Shown here one piece after another: positions 8,915 through 16,834 of a DNA stretch of 64,000 bases. The notes beneath the pieces were generated by a model. The model searched no databases. It saw only the letters and a program-made list of their open reading frames with translations, and was not told the origin of the DNA. The translations under genes were made by a program, and so were the position numbers. Source of the DNA: Phycisphaeraceae bacterium D3-23 (GTDB lineage Bacteria > Planctomycetota > Phycisphaerae > Phycisphaerales > Phycisphaeraceae). Where the stretch lies: contig CP114179.1 in assembly GCA_039555135.1 (NCBI GenBank), positions 1,860,001 to 1,924,000 on the forward strand, in the 5' to 3' direction. How positions within the stretch are numbered: position 1 is the stretch's first letter; each line of letters opens with the position of its first letter.

Positions 8915-8984
8915 GACCCAACTCCTGTGTCAGAGCTAACCAGCATAACGGCGTCGACATGAAGCGTGGGTGATGAAACCCACC

Positions 8985-9755
8985 TTATCGGGAACCACAT
9001 ACTACGCACGTCGGGTCGGCATACGTCTTTACCGTGCGGAACTTCATCTCCCGCAGGTTCAGCCGGACCATCCGACCGATCAACGGCTCGCCGATGCCCG
9101 AGAGCAGCTTCACCGCCTCCATCGCGCCCATGCACCCCACCGTCCCGCTCACCGCGCCGAACACCGGGAACTGCCTTTTCCAAGCCGCCGGGACTTCCGG
9201 CACCAAACACCGCAGGCAAGGCCGACCCTCAGGCGACAATGTGGTGATCGTCGCCTCCAGGTCGTACATCGCGCACTCGACGACGGGCTTGCCCTGTGCA
9301 ATCGCCGCGGCGTTCATCGCGAACCGCTCCTCGAACATCGGCGCCGCATCCACCACGACATCCGCCAGCCCGACGAGCTGCTCGGCGTTGGCATCACTAA
9401 CATTCTCGCCGATCGGTGTGACCTTCAAACGCGGGCTAAGGTCTTTGAGCCGGCGCTCGATCGTCTCGATGCGCGGCTTGCCCAGCCAGTCATGGGTCAT
9501 CAGGAGCTGCCGGTTGAGGTCGGAGTGTTTCACATCCCCCCCGTGCGCGATGACCAGGTGCCCGACCCCCGCGGCTGCGAGTTCGTAAGCCACAACACTC
9601 CCCAGCCCGCCACAGCGTGAGATGAGGACCGTGCTGTTCTTCAGGCGACGCTGGCCTTCTTCGCCGAAGCCGGGCGACCATATCTGCCATTCATACGTCG
9701 CGCGTTCTTCGTCGGTGAGCGCATCGGCGGGTTGTTTGGGGAGTTTCTGATCCAT
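8985..9755 (-). CDS. ThiF/MoeB/HesA family E1-like adenylyltransferase
   Basis: The 256-residue protein has the fold signature of E1-like enzymes that adenylate the C-terminus of sulfur-carrier proteins (MoaD, ThiS). Visible are a nucleotide-binding loop RCGGLGS at residues 47-53, SDLNRQ near 78-83, and two CxxC pairs (CLRC near 180, CVVC near 252) that usually bind zinc. The first glycine of the canonical GxGGLG loop is cysteine here, which is unusual. The Arg and Gln of LNRQ, important for adenylation, are kept. A molybdate-type importer lies directly upstream on the same strand, which favours a MoeB-like role in molybdopterin synthesis. ThiF-like or HesA-like roles remain possible because no moaD or thiS gene is in view. 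Confidence 0.8.
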   Translation of the reverse strand: MDQKLPKQPADALTDEERATYEWQIWSPGFGEEGQRRLKNSTVLISRCGGLGSVVAYELAAAGVGHLVIAHGGDVKHSDLNRQLLMTHDWLGKPRIETIERRLKDLSPRLKVTPIGENVSDANAEQLVGLADVVVDAAPMFEERFAMNAAAIAQGKPVVECAMYDLEATITTLSPEGRPCLRCLVPEVPAAWKRQFPVFGAVSGTVGCMGAMEAVKLLSGIGEPLIGRMVRLNLREMKFRTVKTYADPTCVVCGSR

Positions 9756-9767
9756 GTGCAGAGTTTA

Positions 9768-9933
9768 AACCACGAAGGCGCGAAGGGCACGAAGGAAGGC
9801 AACCAGCTCTCGATCAAGTTTTGACCGAATGTAATCCGGGCACTGATCGTGCTTATCCATCTATTCTGTCATCCTGTGAAAACTCCATATTTTTTTACTT
9901 GCCTTCCTTCGTGCCCTTCGCGCCTTCGTGGTT
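9768..9933. repeat. Perfect 35-base inverted repeat (CACGAAGG type)
   Basis: Bases 9768-9802 are exactly complementary to 9899-9933, separated by 96 bases. The arm is built from CACGAAGG/GCGAAGG/GCACGAAGG units. The right arm overlaps the 3' end of the ABC ATPase gene and encodes its last dozen residues (NHEGAKGTKEGK). The repeat lies between the ThiF-like and ABC ATPase genes. Similar CACGAAGG repeats are, to my knowledge, scattered in several environmental bacterial genomes. Confidence 0.9.
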
Positions 9934-10569
9934 AAAAAATTCGACCTTTCCCTCCACCAGCCGTAGCACGTGCGTGCCGAGTTGTCTCGCCTCCGACGAG
10001 CTGTGCGTGATGTGCAAAGCGGTCACGTGTTCGTGCTGCTGGACGCGCTTCAGTAAGTCGATCATTCGGCCGCGCGTATCTTCGTCGAGTGCGCTGAGCG
10101 GCTCATCCAGACACAGCACCTCCGGCCGAAACGCCAACGCACGGCCCAACGCGACGCGCTGCCGCTCCCCGCCCGACAAACCGCGCGGCTTGCGCTTGAG
10201 CAGGTGCGCGATCCCCAGCAGCTCGGCGAGCTCATCGATGCGCTGCTTCTGTTTTTGTTTGTCCCACTTGCGCAGCTGCATCGCGAACGCGAGCTGGTCG
10301 TTGACCGTCATCGTCGGGAACAGCGCGCCGTCCTGCGGGACGTAACCGATGCCGCGCTCGCCGGGCTTGGCCCGCGTGATGTCTCGGCCGTGCAGGGTGA
10401 TCGTGCCCGCGCCGACTTTACGCAGGCCACAGACGGCTTCGAGCAGCGTCGTCTTCCCGCAGCCGGTCTTGCCCATGAGGATCGCGTAGGCGTTGTCGGG
10501 CACGGCCAGCGCGATGTCCTTCAGCGCAAAGCCGGGCAACGAGATCGCAAGCCCTTTGACCTCGATCAT
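9895..10569 (-). CDS. ABC transporter ATPase, molybdate/tungstate importer type
   Basis: The 224-residue ATPase shows Walker A GKTGCGKTT at residues 33-41, the signature LSGGE, Walker B LCLDEPLSALD, and a switch histidine in ITHSS. It belongs with ModC/CysA-like importers but lacks the C-terminal regulatory (TOBE) domain. The ATG at 10569 overlaps the permease stop by one base and has a GGAGG seven bases upstream; a GTG at 10572 is an alternative. The last dozen residues come from the inverted repeat at 9899-9933, so the original C-terminus has probably been replaced. It would energise uptake through the adjacent permease. Confidence 0.85.
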   Translation of the reverse strand: MIEVKGLAISLPGFALKDIALAVPDNAYAILMGKTGCGKTTLLEAVCGLRKVGAGTITLHGRDITRAKPGERGIGYVPQDGALFPTMTVNDQLAFAMQLRKWDKQKQKQRIDELAELLGIAHLLKRKPRGLSGGERQRVALGRALAFRPEVLCLDEPLSALDEDTRGRMIDLLKRVQQHEHVTALHITHSSSEARQLGTHVLRLVEGKVEFFNHEGAKGTKEGK

Positions 10570-11456
10570 CACACCACCTCCCGACCGACGCCGAGCAATC
10601 GTGTCACGAGCAGCACGACCATCGCCAGCGCGACCATGAGCATCGACACCGCGACCGCGCCGTGGATGTTGCCGATCGAGAACTCAAGGTACACACTCGT
10701 CGAGAGCACCTCGGTCTTCATGCGTGTCGTACCCGCGAAGATGAGGATCGGGCCAAACTCGCCCAGCGACCGCGCCCAGGCGAGGGTGAACGCGGCCGTC
10801 ATCCCGCGGTAGGACTGGGGCAGCGCGACGCGCGAGAAGGCCGTGGCGTGGCCCGCGCCCAGGGTCAGCGCGACGCGCTCGGGGCGCGGGTCGATCTGCT
10901 CGAACGTCACGCGCATCGTCCGCGTCGCGAACGCCGCCGCGACCGTGAACTGCGCCAGGATCACTGCGGGGATCTCATACGTAATCCCGCGGATGCCGTC
11001 CGCACCGATGAGTTTCATCAGGTCGCTGAACGCGCCGTCGAGCCAGCGGCCGGCCGGCGTCTGGAACAGGATCAGCAGCGAGATCCCTATCACAAGCGGG
11101 GGCAGGACGATCGGGATATCGAGCACCGTGTCGATCAGTTTCTTGCCCGGGAACCGGTAGCGCGACATCAGGTAGCCGATCGGCACGGCGACCCAGATCG
11201 AGAGGATCGCGGAGATCGTGCAGGTGATGAGCGACAGCGCGATCGAGAAGCGGATGTCGTCGTCGCGTAGCGCCTTGCCGATCTCGGCCAGCGACGTGAA
11301 CCGCCAGTCGGCCCAGAGCATCGCGACGATGAGCAGCAGGTACGCGCTGCCGACCGCGACCATCGCCGCGAAGAACGGGACATCGCCCCGCACACGGCGC
11401 TGCGCGGTCCCGCTTCGCGGCGTGTCATTCGTCGGCGTGGCGTCGGGTTCGGGCAT
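10569..11456 (-). CDS. ABC transporter permease, ModB/CysT type
   Basis: The ATG at 11456 gives 295 residues. A longer frame to 11573 would run through a palindromic repeat and is rejected. About six hydrophobic helices are present. The coupling-loop motif ALTLGAGHATAFSRVALPQ (EAA loop) and the following LGEFGPILIFAG are typical of molybdate, tungstate and sulfate permeases. It is flanked by its substrate-binding gene upstream and its ATPase downstream, the latter translationally coupled. The substrate is probably an oxyanion. Molybdate or tungstate is favoured by the ModA-like binding protein and the neighbouring ThiF/MoeB-like gene, but sulfate cannot be excluded from sequence alone. Confidence 0.85.
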   Translation of the reverse strand: MPEPDATPTNDTPRSGTAQRRVRGDVPFFAAMVAVGSAYLLLIVAMLWADWRFTSLAEIGKALRDDDIRFSIALSLITCTISAILSIWVAVPIGYLMSRYRFPGKKLIDTVLDIPIVLPPLVIGISLLILFQTPAGRWLDGAFSDLMKLIGADGIRGITYEIPAVILAQFTVAAAFATRTMRVTFEQIDPRPERVALTLGAGHATAFSRVALPQSYRGMTAAFTLAWARSLGEFGPILIFAGTTRMKTEVLSTSVYLEFSIGNIHGAVAVSMLMVALAMVVLLVTRLLGVGREVV

Positions 11457-11470
11457 ACGCGGCAGATCGC

Positions 11471-11570
11471 GGGTGCCACACAACTGGCCGCAGGCCTGCT
11501 GTGTGCGTTCTGGAACAAGGTGACCAATACTCAACACACAGCAGCCCTTCGGGCAGTTGTGTGGCACCCA
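11471..11570. repeat. Large palindromic element, GGGTGCCACA family, copy 1
   Basis: The left arm (11471-11505) begins GGGTGCCACACAACTG. The right arm (11535-11570) ends CAGTTGTGTGGCACCCA. The inner parts also pair (CTGCTGTGTG with CACACAGCAG). The result is one long imperfect hairpin of about 100 bases between the permease and binding-protein genes. A second element with the same outer ends but a different inner sequence is at 44745-44831. Confidence 0.9.
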
Positions 11571-11589
11571 CAAGATAACGCCCGCCGCG

Positions 11590-13221
11590 CTACCGCGGGT
11601 CGCGCCAGTGGAACCCGGCCCCCTCGAAACGCGCCCGGCTTTGCTCGCTGCTCAAGACCTCGAACAAACGACCCATCAGCTGCTTGTGCTCCGACATCTC
11701 CGCAACCGACCACGGCTGCACCGCGCGGGCGAGCCCCGCCCCGCCGTCGTCGATCTCGATGATGTCGAGCGCCTCGGTGTTGGCCGGGCTCGACAGGATG
11801 TTGCTGCGGTAGGCGATCACCGCATCGAGCCCGCCGGTCATGATCTGGCTGATGAGCGTCGGCCCCGTGTCGACCTCGACGGCTTTGGCGTCCTGCACCC
11901 GGCCGTAGATGTTGTCGAACCGGTCGGACGAGAGCATGGCCTGCGTCAGCCGGCCCAGCGCGGAGTCGGTCGGGTGGCATACCCCCAGTCGGACGCCGGG
12001 CTGGAGCAGGTCTTCGGGCGACTCGATGCCGTGCGGGTTGCCCTTGGCGACAGCGATGACGATGTCGTTCTCGGAGACGATGGTGGGCTGGCCGAAGATG
12101 CGCTCGCCGCCGCGCTCCCGGATCGAATCGTAGAACTGCACATCACAGGCGAGGTAGGCCGAGGGGAAGTCGTCGGGGTCTGCACCACTCTCCAGCAGCG
12201 CATCCATCTGCGCCACAAGTTTGCCGCAGCCGGCCCACTGCACGTCGATCCTGACGCCCTCGCGCTCTGCAAACTCGGCGATCGTGTCCTCGAACACGGC
12301 GCGGAACATCGAGCCGCTGTAGAACACCACCGTCGGGAGCTCGTCCCACTTGTCACCCTCGACAACATCAAACCCGTCTCGCTCGAAGTTGGCGAGCCCC
12401 TCGTCGTGGGCCGTAATGAAGCGCGCCAGCCGGAGCGCCTCGGCCGGGCGTTCGCAGGTACTGACCACGGCGACGCCGATGTGGCTGACGTGTTGGCCAA
12501 ACGCTCGGTGCGGGTCTTGAACGACCTCGACGCCGTCGGTCATCGCCGCGATGGTGTCCCAGACCACGGCCGCGTCAAGCGCGCCGACGCGCACCGCATC
12601 GACCAGCGCGACCACCGTCTCCTGCTCGGTCTTGCGGTTCTGCACCAGGGCGTCGCGGATACCCATCGCCTCGGCGATCGCACGGGTTTTTTTGCCCACG
12701 GCCGCGCCCTCGTTGGCGATGCCAAAGTCGATGCCGTTCGCGGGGTCGGCGAGGTCGGCGAGCGAGGTGATGTTCTTCGGGTTGCCCGGGGCGACGATGA
12801 GGACGGGCCGCTGCGTGCCGATGGGCAAGACCTCGGCGAGTATGCCCGCGTCTCGGCCTTCGTCGAAGTAGCTGTCCTCGGCCGAGAGGTAGAGGTCGGG
12901 GGCGGTGCCCAGTTCGTGCTCGGTCTTGATCTGACCAAAGAGCGTGCCCGAGCCGTGCGCGTGGACCTCGACCTTGACGCCGTAGCGCGCTTCGTAGTCG
13001 TCGAGGATCTTCTGGACCGTCGGGCGGACGCCGGCCGCGCAGTAGAGCCGGAGCGGTTCGCCGTTCGCACGATCGTCGCCAGGCTGGATCAGCGGCGCTT
13101 CGCCGCGCAGCGCGAGAGCGGCGATTACCAGCACAAAGAGCACCACGGCGGAGGCGAGGACCAAAACGACGGCGGTATTCGCCGCGCCGCGTGATCGCAC
13201 ACAACACCGTGGGGTAGACAT
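11590..13221 (-). CDS. Membrane-anchored binding protein with two ModA-like domains
   Basis: From the ATG at 13221 the protein has 543 residues: an N-terminal membrane helix, then two periplasmic-binding domains in tandem. The first starts LRLYCAAGVRPTVQKILDDY and has GSGTL and PDLYLSAED, as in molybdate-binding ModA. The second starts TVVFYSGSMFRAVFEDTIAEF and has SAYLACD and a similar hinge region. ModA is normally a single domain of about 230 residues. The 5' end lies inside a GGCAGACA-type repeat: the ATG at 13221 is within one copy. A GTG at 13200 (VRSRGAANTAVVLV) may be the original start. A frame running further upstream only translates repeats. It feeds the adjacent permease and ATPase. 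Confidence 0.82.
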   Translation of the reverse strand: MSTPRCCVRSRGAANTAVVLVLASAVVLFVLVIAALALRGEAPLIQPGDDRANGEPLRLYCAAGVRPTVQKILDDYEARYGVKVEVHAHGSGTLFGQIKTEHELGTAPDLYLSAEDSYFDEGRDAGILAEVLPIGTQRPVLIVAPGNPKNITSLADLADPANGIDFGIANEGAAVGKKTRAIAEAMGIRDALVQNRKTEQETVVALVDAVRVGALDAAVVWDTIAAMTDGVEVVQDPHRAFGQHVSHIGVAVVSTCERPAEALRLARFITAHDEGLANFERDGFDVVEGDKWDELPTVVFYSGSMFRAVFEDTIAEFAEREGVRIDVQWAGCGKLVAQMDALLESGADPDDFPSAYLACDVQFYDSIRERGGERIFGQPTIVSENDIVIAVAKGNPHGIESPEDLLQPGVRLGVCHPTDSALGRLTQAMLSSDRFDNIYGRVQDAKAVEVDTGPTLISQIMTGGLDAVIAYRSNILSSPANTEALDIIEIDDGGAGLARAVQPWSVAEMSEHKQLMGRLFEVLSSEQSRARFEGAGFHWRDPR

Positions 13222-13412
13222 TCCTGTCTGCCGCCGGCTGAAGGCCGAGTGCGGGTGTGTGGCAGCGCGGTTCTCGGCTGCGACGAGAGGCAGACAGGAA
13301 TGTCTGCCCCACGGATCACTTTGTTCACGAGGCAGACAGGAATGTCTGCCCCACGGATCACTTTGTTCACGAGGCAGACAGGAATGTCTGCCCTGCGGAT
13401 CACATTGTTCAC
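13208..13412. repeat. Cluster of four hairpin repeats, three in 42-base tandem
   Basis: One copy of the repeat core GGCAGACATTCCTGTCTGCC (first C changed to T) lies at 13208-13232. Three inverted copies lie in a tandem array with unit length 42 bases, at 13287-13328, 13329-13370 and 13371-13412. The first two units are identical; the third differs at a few bases. Each core is itself a hairpin (GGCAGACA, loop TTCC, TGTCTGCC). The array separates the ModA-like gene from the LolD-like gene and overlaps the start region of the former. Other copies are at 31417, 31553 and 37358. Confidence 0.95.
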
Positions 13413-13434
13413 GCTTGTGGGTCGTCATGATGCG

Positions 13435-14142
13435 TCAGGGGTGTATGTGTTCTACGGGCTGCCCGGTTCCGGGGGCCACCACTCCGCCGCGCAGGGTGAC
13501 GACGCGGTCGGCGGCGTCATCGTGCAACGTCGAGTGGGTCGCGACGAGGGCCGTTCCGCCGGCGTCGGCGAAAGCGCGGAGCGCGGCGAAGGCGGCGTGT
13601 GCGTTGTCAGGGTCGAGGTTGCCCGAGGGCTCGTCGGCGAGGATGACCTTGGGCTGGTTCAGCATCGCCCGCGCGATGGCGGCGCGTTGGCGCTCACCCT
13701 GGCTAAGCTCCCCGGGCTTGTGGCGCATACGGTCGGCCAATCCCAGCTCGGCGAGGAGCGTTTCGGCCCGGTCACGCGTCGCCCGCTGTTTTTGTTGTTC
13801 CGGGGGCGCGGCGAGCAGGACGTTTTCCACGGCCGAGAGATACGGGATCAGGTTGAGCGTCTGGAACACAAAGCCGATGCGCTCCGCGCGGAATCGTGCG
13901 CGGCCGGCGGCGCTCATGGCGTAGAGGTCGGTGCCGTGGACCGAGACCGCGCCCGAGGTGGGGCGGCGCATCGCGCCCACTGCGAGCAGGAGCGTGGATT
14001 TGCCCGAGCCCGAGGGGCCGGTGACCAGCGCGAGCTCACCGGGCGCAAACGAAAGCGAGACGTCGGCGAGCGCATCGACTCGGCCGTGCTTGCCGTCGTA
14101 GCGGTGCGACACCGCGTCGAGTTGGATCATCGCATCGTTCAC
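13435..14142 (-). CDS. LolD/MacB-type ABC transporter ATPase
   Basis: This 235-residue ATPase has Walker A GPSGSGKST, the Q-loop region FVFQTLNLIPYLSAVENV, signature LSQGE, Walker B VILADEPSGNLD and a switch His in ATHST. The FVFQ, DEPSGNLD and LIPYLSA patterns place it in the LolD/MacB/FtsE group that works with FtsX-like permeases. The GTG at 14142 is chosen because GGGAGGA precedes it and it starts two bases after the FtsX stop; an ATG at 14130 is possible. It probably powers a mechanotransmission or lipoprotein-handling system with the two genes upstream. Confidence 0.88.
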   Translation of the reverse strand: MNDAMIQLDAVSHRYDGKHGRVDALADVSLSFAPGELALVTGPSGSGKSTLLLAVGAMRRPTSGAVSVHGTDLYAMSAAGRARFRAERIGFVFQTLNLIPYLSAVENVLLAAPPEQQKQRATRDRAETLLAELGLADRMRHKPGELSQGERQRAAIARAMLNQPKVILADEPSGNLDPDNAHAAFAALRAFADAGGTALVATHSTLHDDAADRVVTLRGGVVAPGTGQPVEHIHP

Positions 14143-14144
14143 GG

Positions 14145-15341
14145 CTAGTCCTCCCGCATCGCGTCGGCGGGGTGCTGCGTCACGGCCCAAACGGTCGGCA
14201 GCGCCGCGGCCAGCGCCGCGAACACCGGCGCCGCGATCAATACCGCAAGCAGCAAACCGTTCTCGGGGCGAAGCCGGCCCGGCTCAAGCTCAAACACGCC
14301 CGGCCCACGCAGCGACACCAGCGCCCAGCCCGCCGCGACACCGACCACCGCGCCGAGCGCCGCAAGCAGCAGCGCCTTGCCCAGGAACAGCGCGCCGATC
14401 GAGCACGAGCCCTTGCCCAGCGCGCGGAGCACGCCGATCTCGCCCCGGCGGTCGCGGACGTTGAGCATCGTGATCGCGCCGATGGCGATGGGCACGCCGA
14501 TGAGGATGACGGGCAGCATGACGCCGTGGAACTTCTCGATGATGCCGGTCTGCTTGGCGAGCAGCGACCTTTGCAAAACACGGGCGTTGGCGACATCCGC
14601 GTCGCGCTGCACCTGCAACTCGGGCGCGACCGTCGCGAGCTCGTCGCGCAGGATGCCCAGGGCCTCTTGCTCGGGGTCGGCGCAGCTCACGCAGTCGAGC
14701 GCCTCGATTTTGTTGATCTGGCCTTCCTTACCGAGCATCCGCTGCGCGTCGGCGAGGTTGGCGTAGACGCGCAGGTCCTCGGCCGTACCCTTGGGGACGT
14801 AGACCAGCGCAACGTAGAGCGACTCGCCCAGCAGCTCGACGGTGTCGCCCGTCACGACGCCCAGCGCCTCGGCGGCCGCGCTGCCGAGCTCCAGCATGCC
14901 CGGCTCGACGCCGTCGTTCATCTTTTTCTTGGGCCGGCCCGGCGTGTGCTGCGAGGGCGCGATGCCGGTGAGCAGGATGCTGTGGCCTGCGAGCTCGACG
15001 CGGGCCTCGAGCATCGGGATCAGGTGGTTCATCGAGACCGCGTCCTGCGCGATCAGGCGTTCGAGCACGGACTCATCGACCGTATCGACCGCGACGCCGC
15101 CCGCGTCGTAGTAGGCCGAGAGGTCGGTCGCGGCGGGGATGAGCGTCAGGTTCGTGCCCATCGCCTTCTGGATCTTGCGTGTCGCGTCCTCGGCCTCGGC
15201 GGCCTGGGCGCTGAGCGCCTGCGCGCCGGTGTAGTAGAACACCACCAGCGCGCTCGCGGCCGCGACGGTGAGCAGCACCAGCAGCGCGCTCAGCGGGCGG
15301 AAGCGCAGCTCCTTGAGGATCATGCCGAGGACGCTGCCCAT
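14145..15341 (-). CDS. FtsX/MacB-like ABC permease
   Basis: The 398-residue membrane protein has one helix near the N-terminus, a large extracytoplasmic domain (about residues 45-265), then three helices. This is the usual four-helix FtsX/MacB layout. The motif RDRRGEIGVLRALG before helix 3 is a hallmark of the family. The ATG at 15341 follows the upstream stop by one base and has a GGGGGAA sequence before it. The ATPase gene begins two bases after its stop, so the trio is tightly coupled. The substrate is unknown; such systems move lipoproteins or transmit force across the membrane rather than import solutes. Confidence 0.88.
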   Translation of the reverse strand: MGSVLGMILKELRFRPLSALLVLLTVAAASALVVFYYTGAQALSAQAAEAEDATRKIQKAMGTNLTLIPAATDLSAYYDAGGVAVDTVDESVLERLIAQDAVSMNHLIPMLEARVELAGHSILLTGIAPSQHTPGRPKKKMNDGVEPGMLELGSAAAEALGVVTGDTVELLGESLYVALVYVPKGTAEDLRVYANLADAQRMLGKEGQINKIEALDCVSCADPEQEALGILRDELATVAPELQVQRDADVANARVLQRSLLAKQTGIIEKFHGVMLPVILIGVPIAIGAITMLNVRDRRGEIGVLRALGKGSCSIGALFLGKALLLAALGAVVGVAAGWALVSLRGPGVFELEPGRLRPENGLLLAVLIAAPVFAALAAALPTVWAVTQHPADAMRED

Positions 15342-15342
15342 G

Positions 15343-16608
15343 TCAGTGGTTCCCCCGCGACTTGGCGATGAGGACGCCGCCAGCGATGAGTACGAGCAAC
15401 GCAAGACCACCCAACGCGAACAGCGTCATCCACATCGGCGAAGCGCCGACTATTGAAGCGGGCGGCGGGACGGTGTCAGCGGAGGCGTTGGACGCGGCCG
15501 TCGAATTTGCATGGCCTGTGTCGTCGGGCGAGTCACTGGCGTTGCGCTGCGTCGCCGACGCCACGACTGCGGGCGGGACGCTCGACGCCTCGTCATTCAA
15601 GTTGTAGATGGTCAGCCCGGGGATGCCGATGTTCGTGCCGCTGTCTTCGAGGAACGGGTCGCGCACGTTAGCGCCGCTGCTGCCCGGGCCGCGTTCGAGG
15701 ATGCGGGCCACGGCCGCGCGGGTCGCGGCGGACTCGGGGTCGAAGCCCAGGCTGTCGTACGCCCGGCGGCGCAGCGCGTCGTCCCACACCAGCGGGATCG
15801 TGTTGCTGTAGAGCCAGCCGCGGTCGAGGTCGCACTCGCAGTCGCGGGCGACGACGCTGAGCATCGTAAACAGCGCGTGGTCGGTCAGTTCGCTGCCGGT
15901 GAGCACATCGCCCAGGCGTCGGCCCTTGCCGTAGAGCACGGCAACGGAGGGCATGGCTTCGCCTCCGTCTGTGATCCCCAGCGACCAGAGCAGCCAGCGC
16001 TCGTCGCTGCGCTCGGCGGCGGTGATGACGCGCAGCGCCGGGCCGATCTCGATCACACGGTCGAACCCGGACTTCACGGCGTTGATGCGTTGGATCGCGG
16101 CTTCCGCGAGTTCGCGTGCGGCGCGGTTGGCGTCGGCGTCGGTGCCTTCGACAACAAGCACGGTCGCGTAGCCGTCGATGAGCGCCGCGCCCAGACCTTC
16201 ACGCGCGGGGGAGTGCGTGAGCTCGTCGACCGTCGTGATCAAGCCGCGCCGATCGCCGTCCGGCGAAAGGGCCAAAAGCTCGTTCCTGCCGTCGGGTGCG
16301 TACACCACCGCCGCAGGGAGATGGTCGCCCGCCCGGTCCACAACATCCGCATATTCCCCGCCATCCTCAGCAGACCCGATCGACACCACCACGTTGCCCG
16401 GCCCGATCGCGGCACGGGCTTGGGCCAAAACCCGGTCGCGCTCCGCGTCGTCGGTCCATTCCGCCACCGCGATCACCACCCGGTACGGCTCGTGGTACAG
16501 CGACACAAAACCCACCTCGCGCACACAGTACTCACACGCCGACGCCCCCGTCGTGGGGAGCAGCAGGAGCATGAGAACGACAAGCTGGAGGAGCGATCGT
16601 TGGAACAT
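15343..16608 (-). CDS. Exported, C-terminally anchored partner of the FtsX-type system
   Basis: I do not recognise the family. From the ATG at 16608 the protein has 421 residues: a signal peptide (about 1-24), a CEYC pair at residues 25-28 right after it, a long soluble alpha/beta region, a Ser/Thr/Ala/Pro-rich linker around 355-390 and a single membrane helix (about 392-414) followed by basic residues. This implies an extracytoplasmic domain tethered by its C-terminus. It starts the operon with the FtsX-like permease (one base downstream) and LolD-like ATPase, so it probably acts as their external partner. The CxxC next to the cleavage site could be redox-active or could come from an altered lipobox-like region; neither is shown. 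Confidence 0.6.
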   Translation of the reverse strand: MFQRSLLQLVVLMLLLLPTTGASACEYCVREVGFVSLYHEPYRVVIAVAEWTDDAERDRVLAQARAAIGPGNVVVSIGSAEDGGEYADVVDRAGDHLPAAVVYAPDGRNELLALSPDGDRRGLITTVDELTHSPAREGLGAALIDGYATVLVVEGTDADANRAARELAEAAIQRINAVKSGFDRVIEIGPALRVITAAERSDERWLLWSLGITDGGEAMPSVAVLYGKGRRLGDVLTGSELTDHALFTMLSVVARDCECDLDRGWLYSNTIPLVWDDALRRRAYDSLGFDPESAATRAAVARILERGPGSSGANVRDPFLEDSGTNIGIPGLTIYNLNDEASSVPPAVVASATQRNASDSPDDTGHANSTAASNASADTVPPPASIVGASPMWMTLFALGGLALLVLIAGGVLIAKSRGNH

Positions 16609-16659
16609 AAGAAACGACTCGTTACACAGCCAGGCACTGTAATCTGGAACAAGCCCGAT

Positions 16660-16736
16660 TAGCCGGTGGCCTACGGACGCCGGACGTTTGGGCGTATCTT
16701 GACGCATGGGGTCCGGCGTCCGTAGGCCGCCGGCTA
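16660..16736. repeat. 26-base inverted repeat, AGCCGGCGGCCTACGG family
   Basis: Bases 16660-16685 pair with 16711-16736 with one mismatch and a 25-base loop. The arm reads TAGCCGG(T/C)GGCCTACGGACG, then CCGGAC. Single-arm copies occur inside genes at 36948-36972 and 40274-40298, where they encode SRRPTDAG. This copy is intergenic, between the divergently oriented FtsX-partner promoter region and the end of the PQQ gene. It may form a strong hairpin in either transcript. Confidence 0.9.
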
Positions 16737-16834
16737 TTCGTTCGCGTCAACACAACGCCCCTGCCTGTCCTTACCCGCGCGGGCGGGACGCTTACATCAT
16801 AGGCCAGCCGCCCGCGCGGCCTGCAAGAAACGCG

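Noticed and set aside
11557-13194. A 545-codon open frame antisense to the ModA-like gene
   Set aside because: Antisense shadow with no recognised motif; the opposite strand has a clear binding-protein domain pair.
13287-13412. Possible CRISPR array from three regular 42-base repeats
   Set aside because: The units are adjacent with no spacer sequences, and no cas gene is present.
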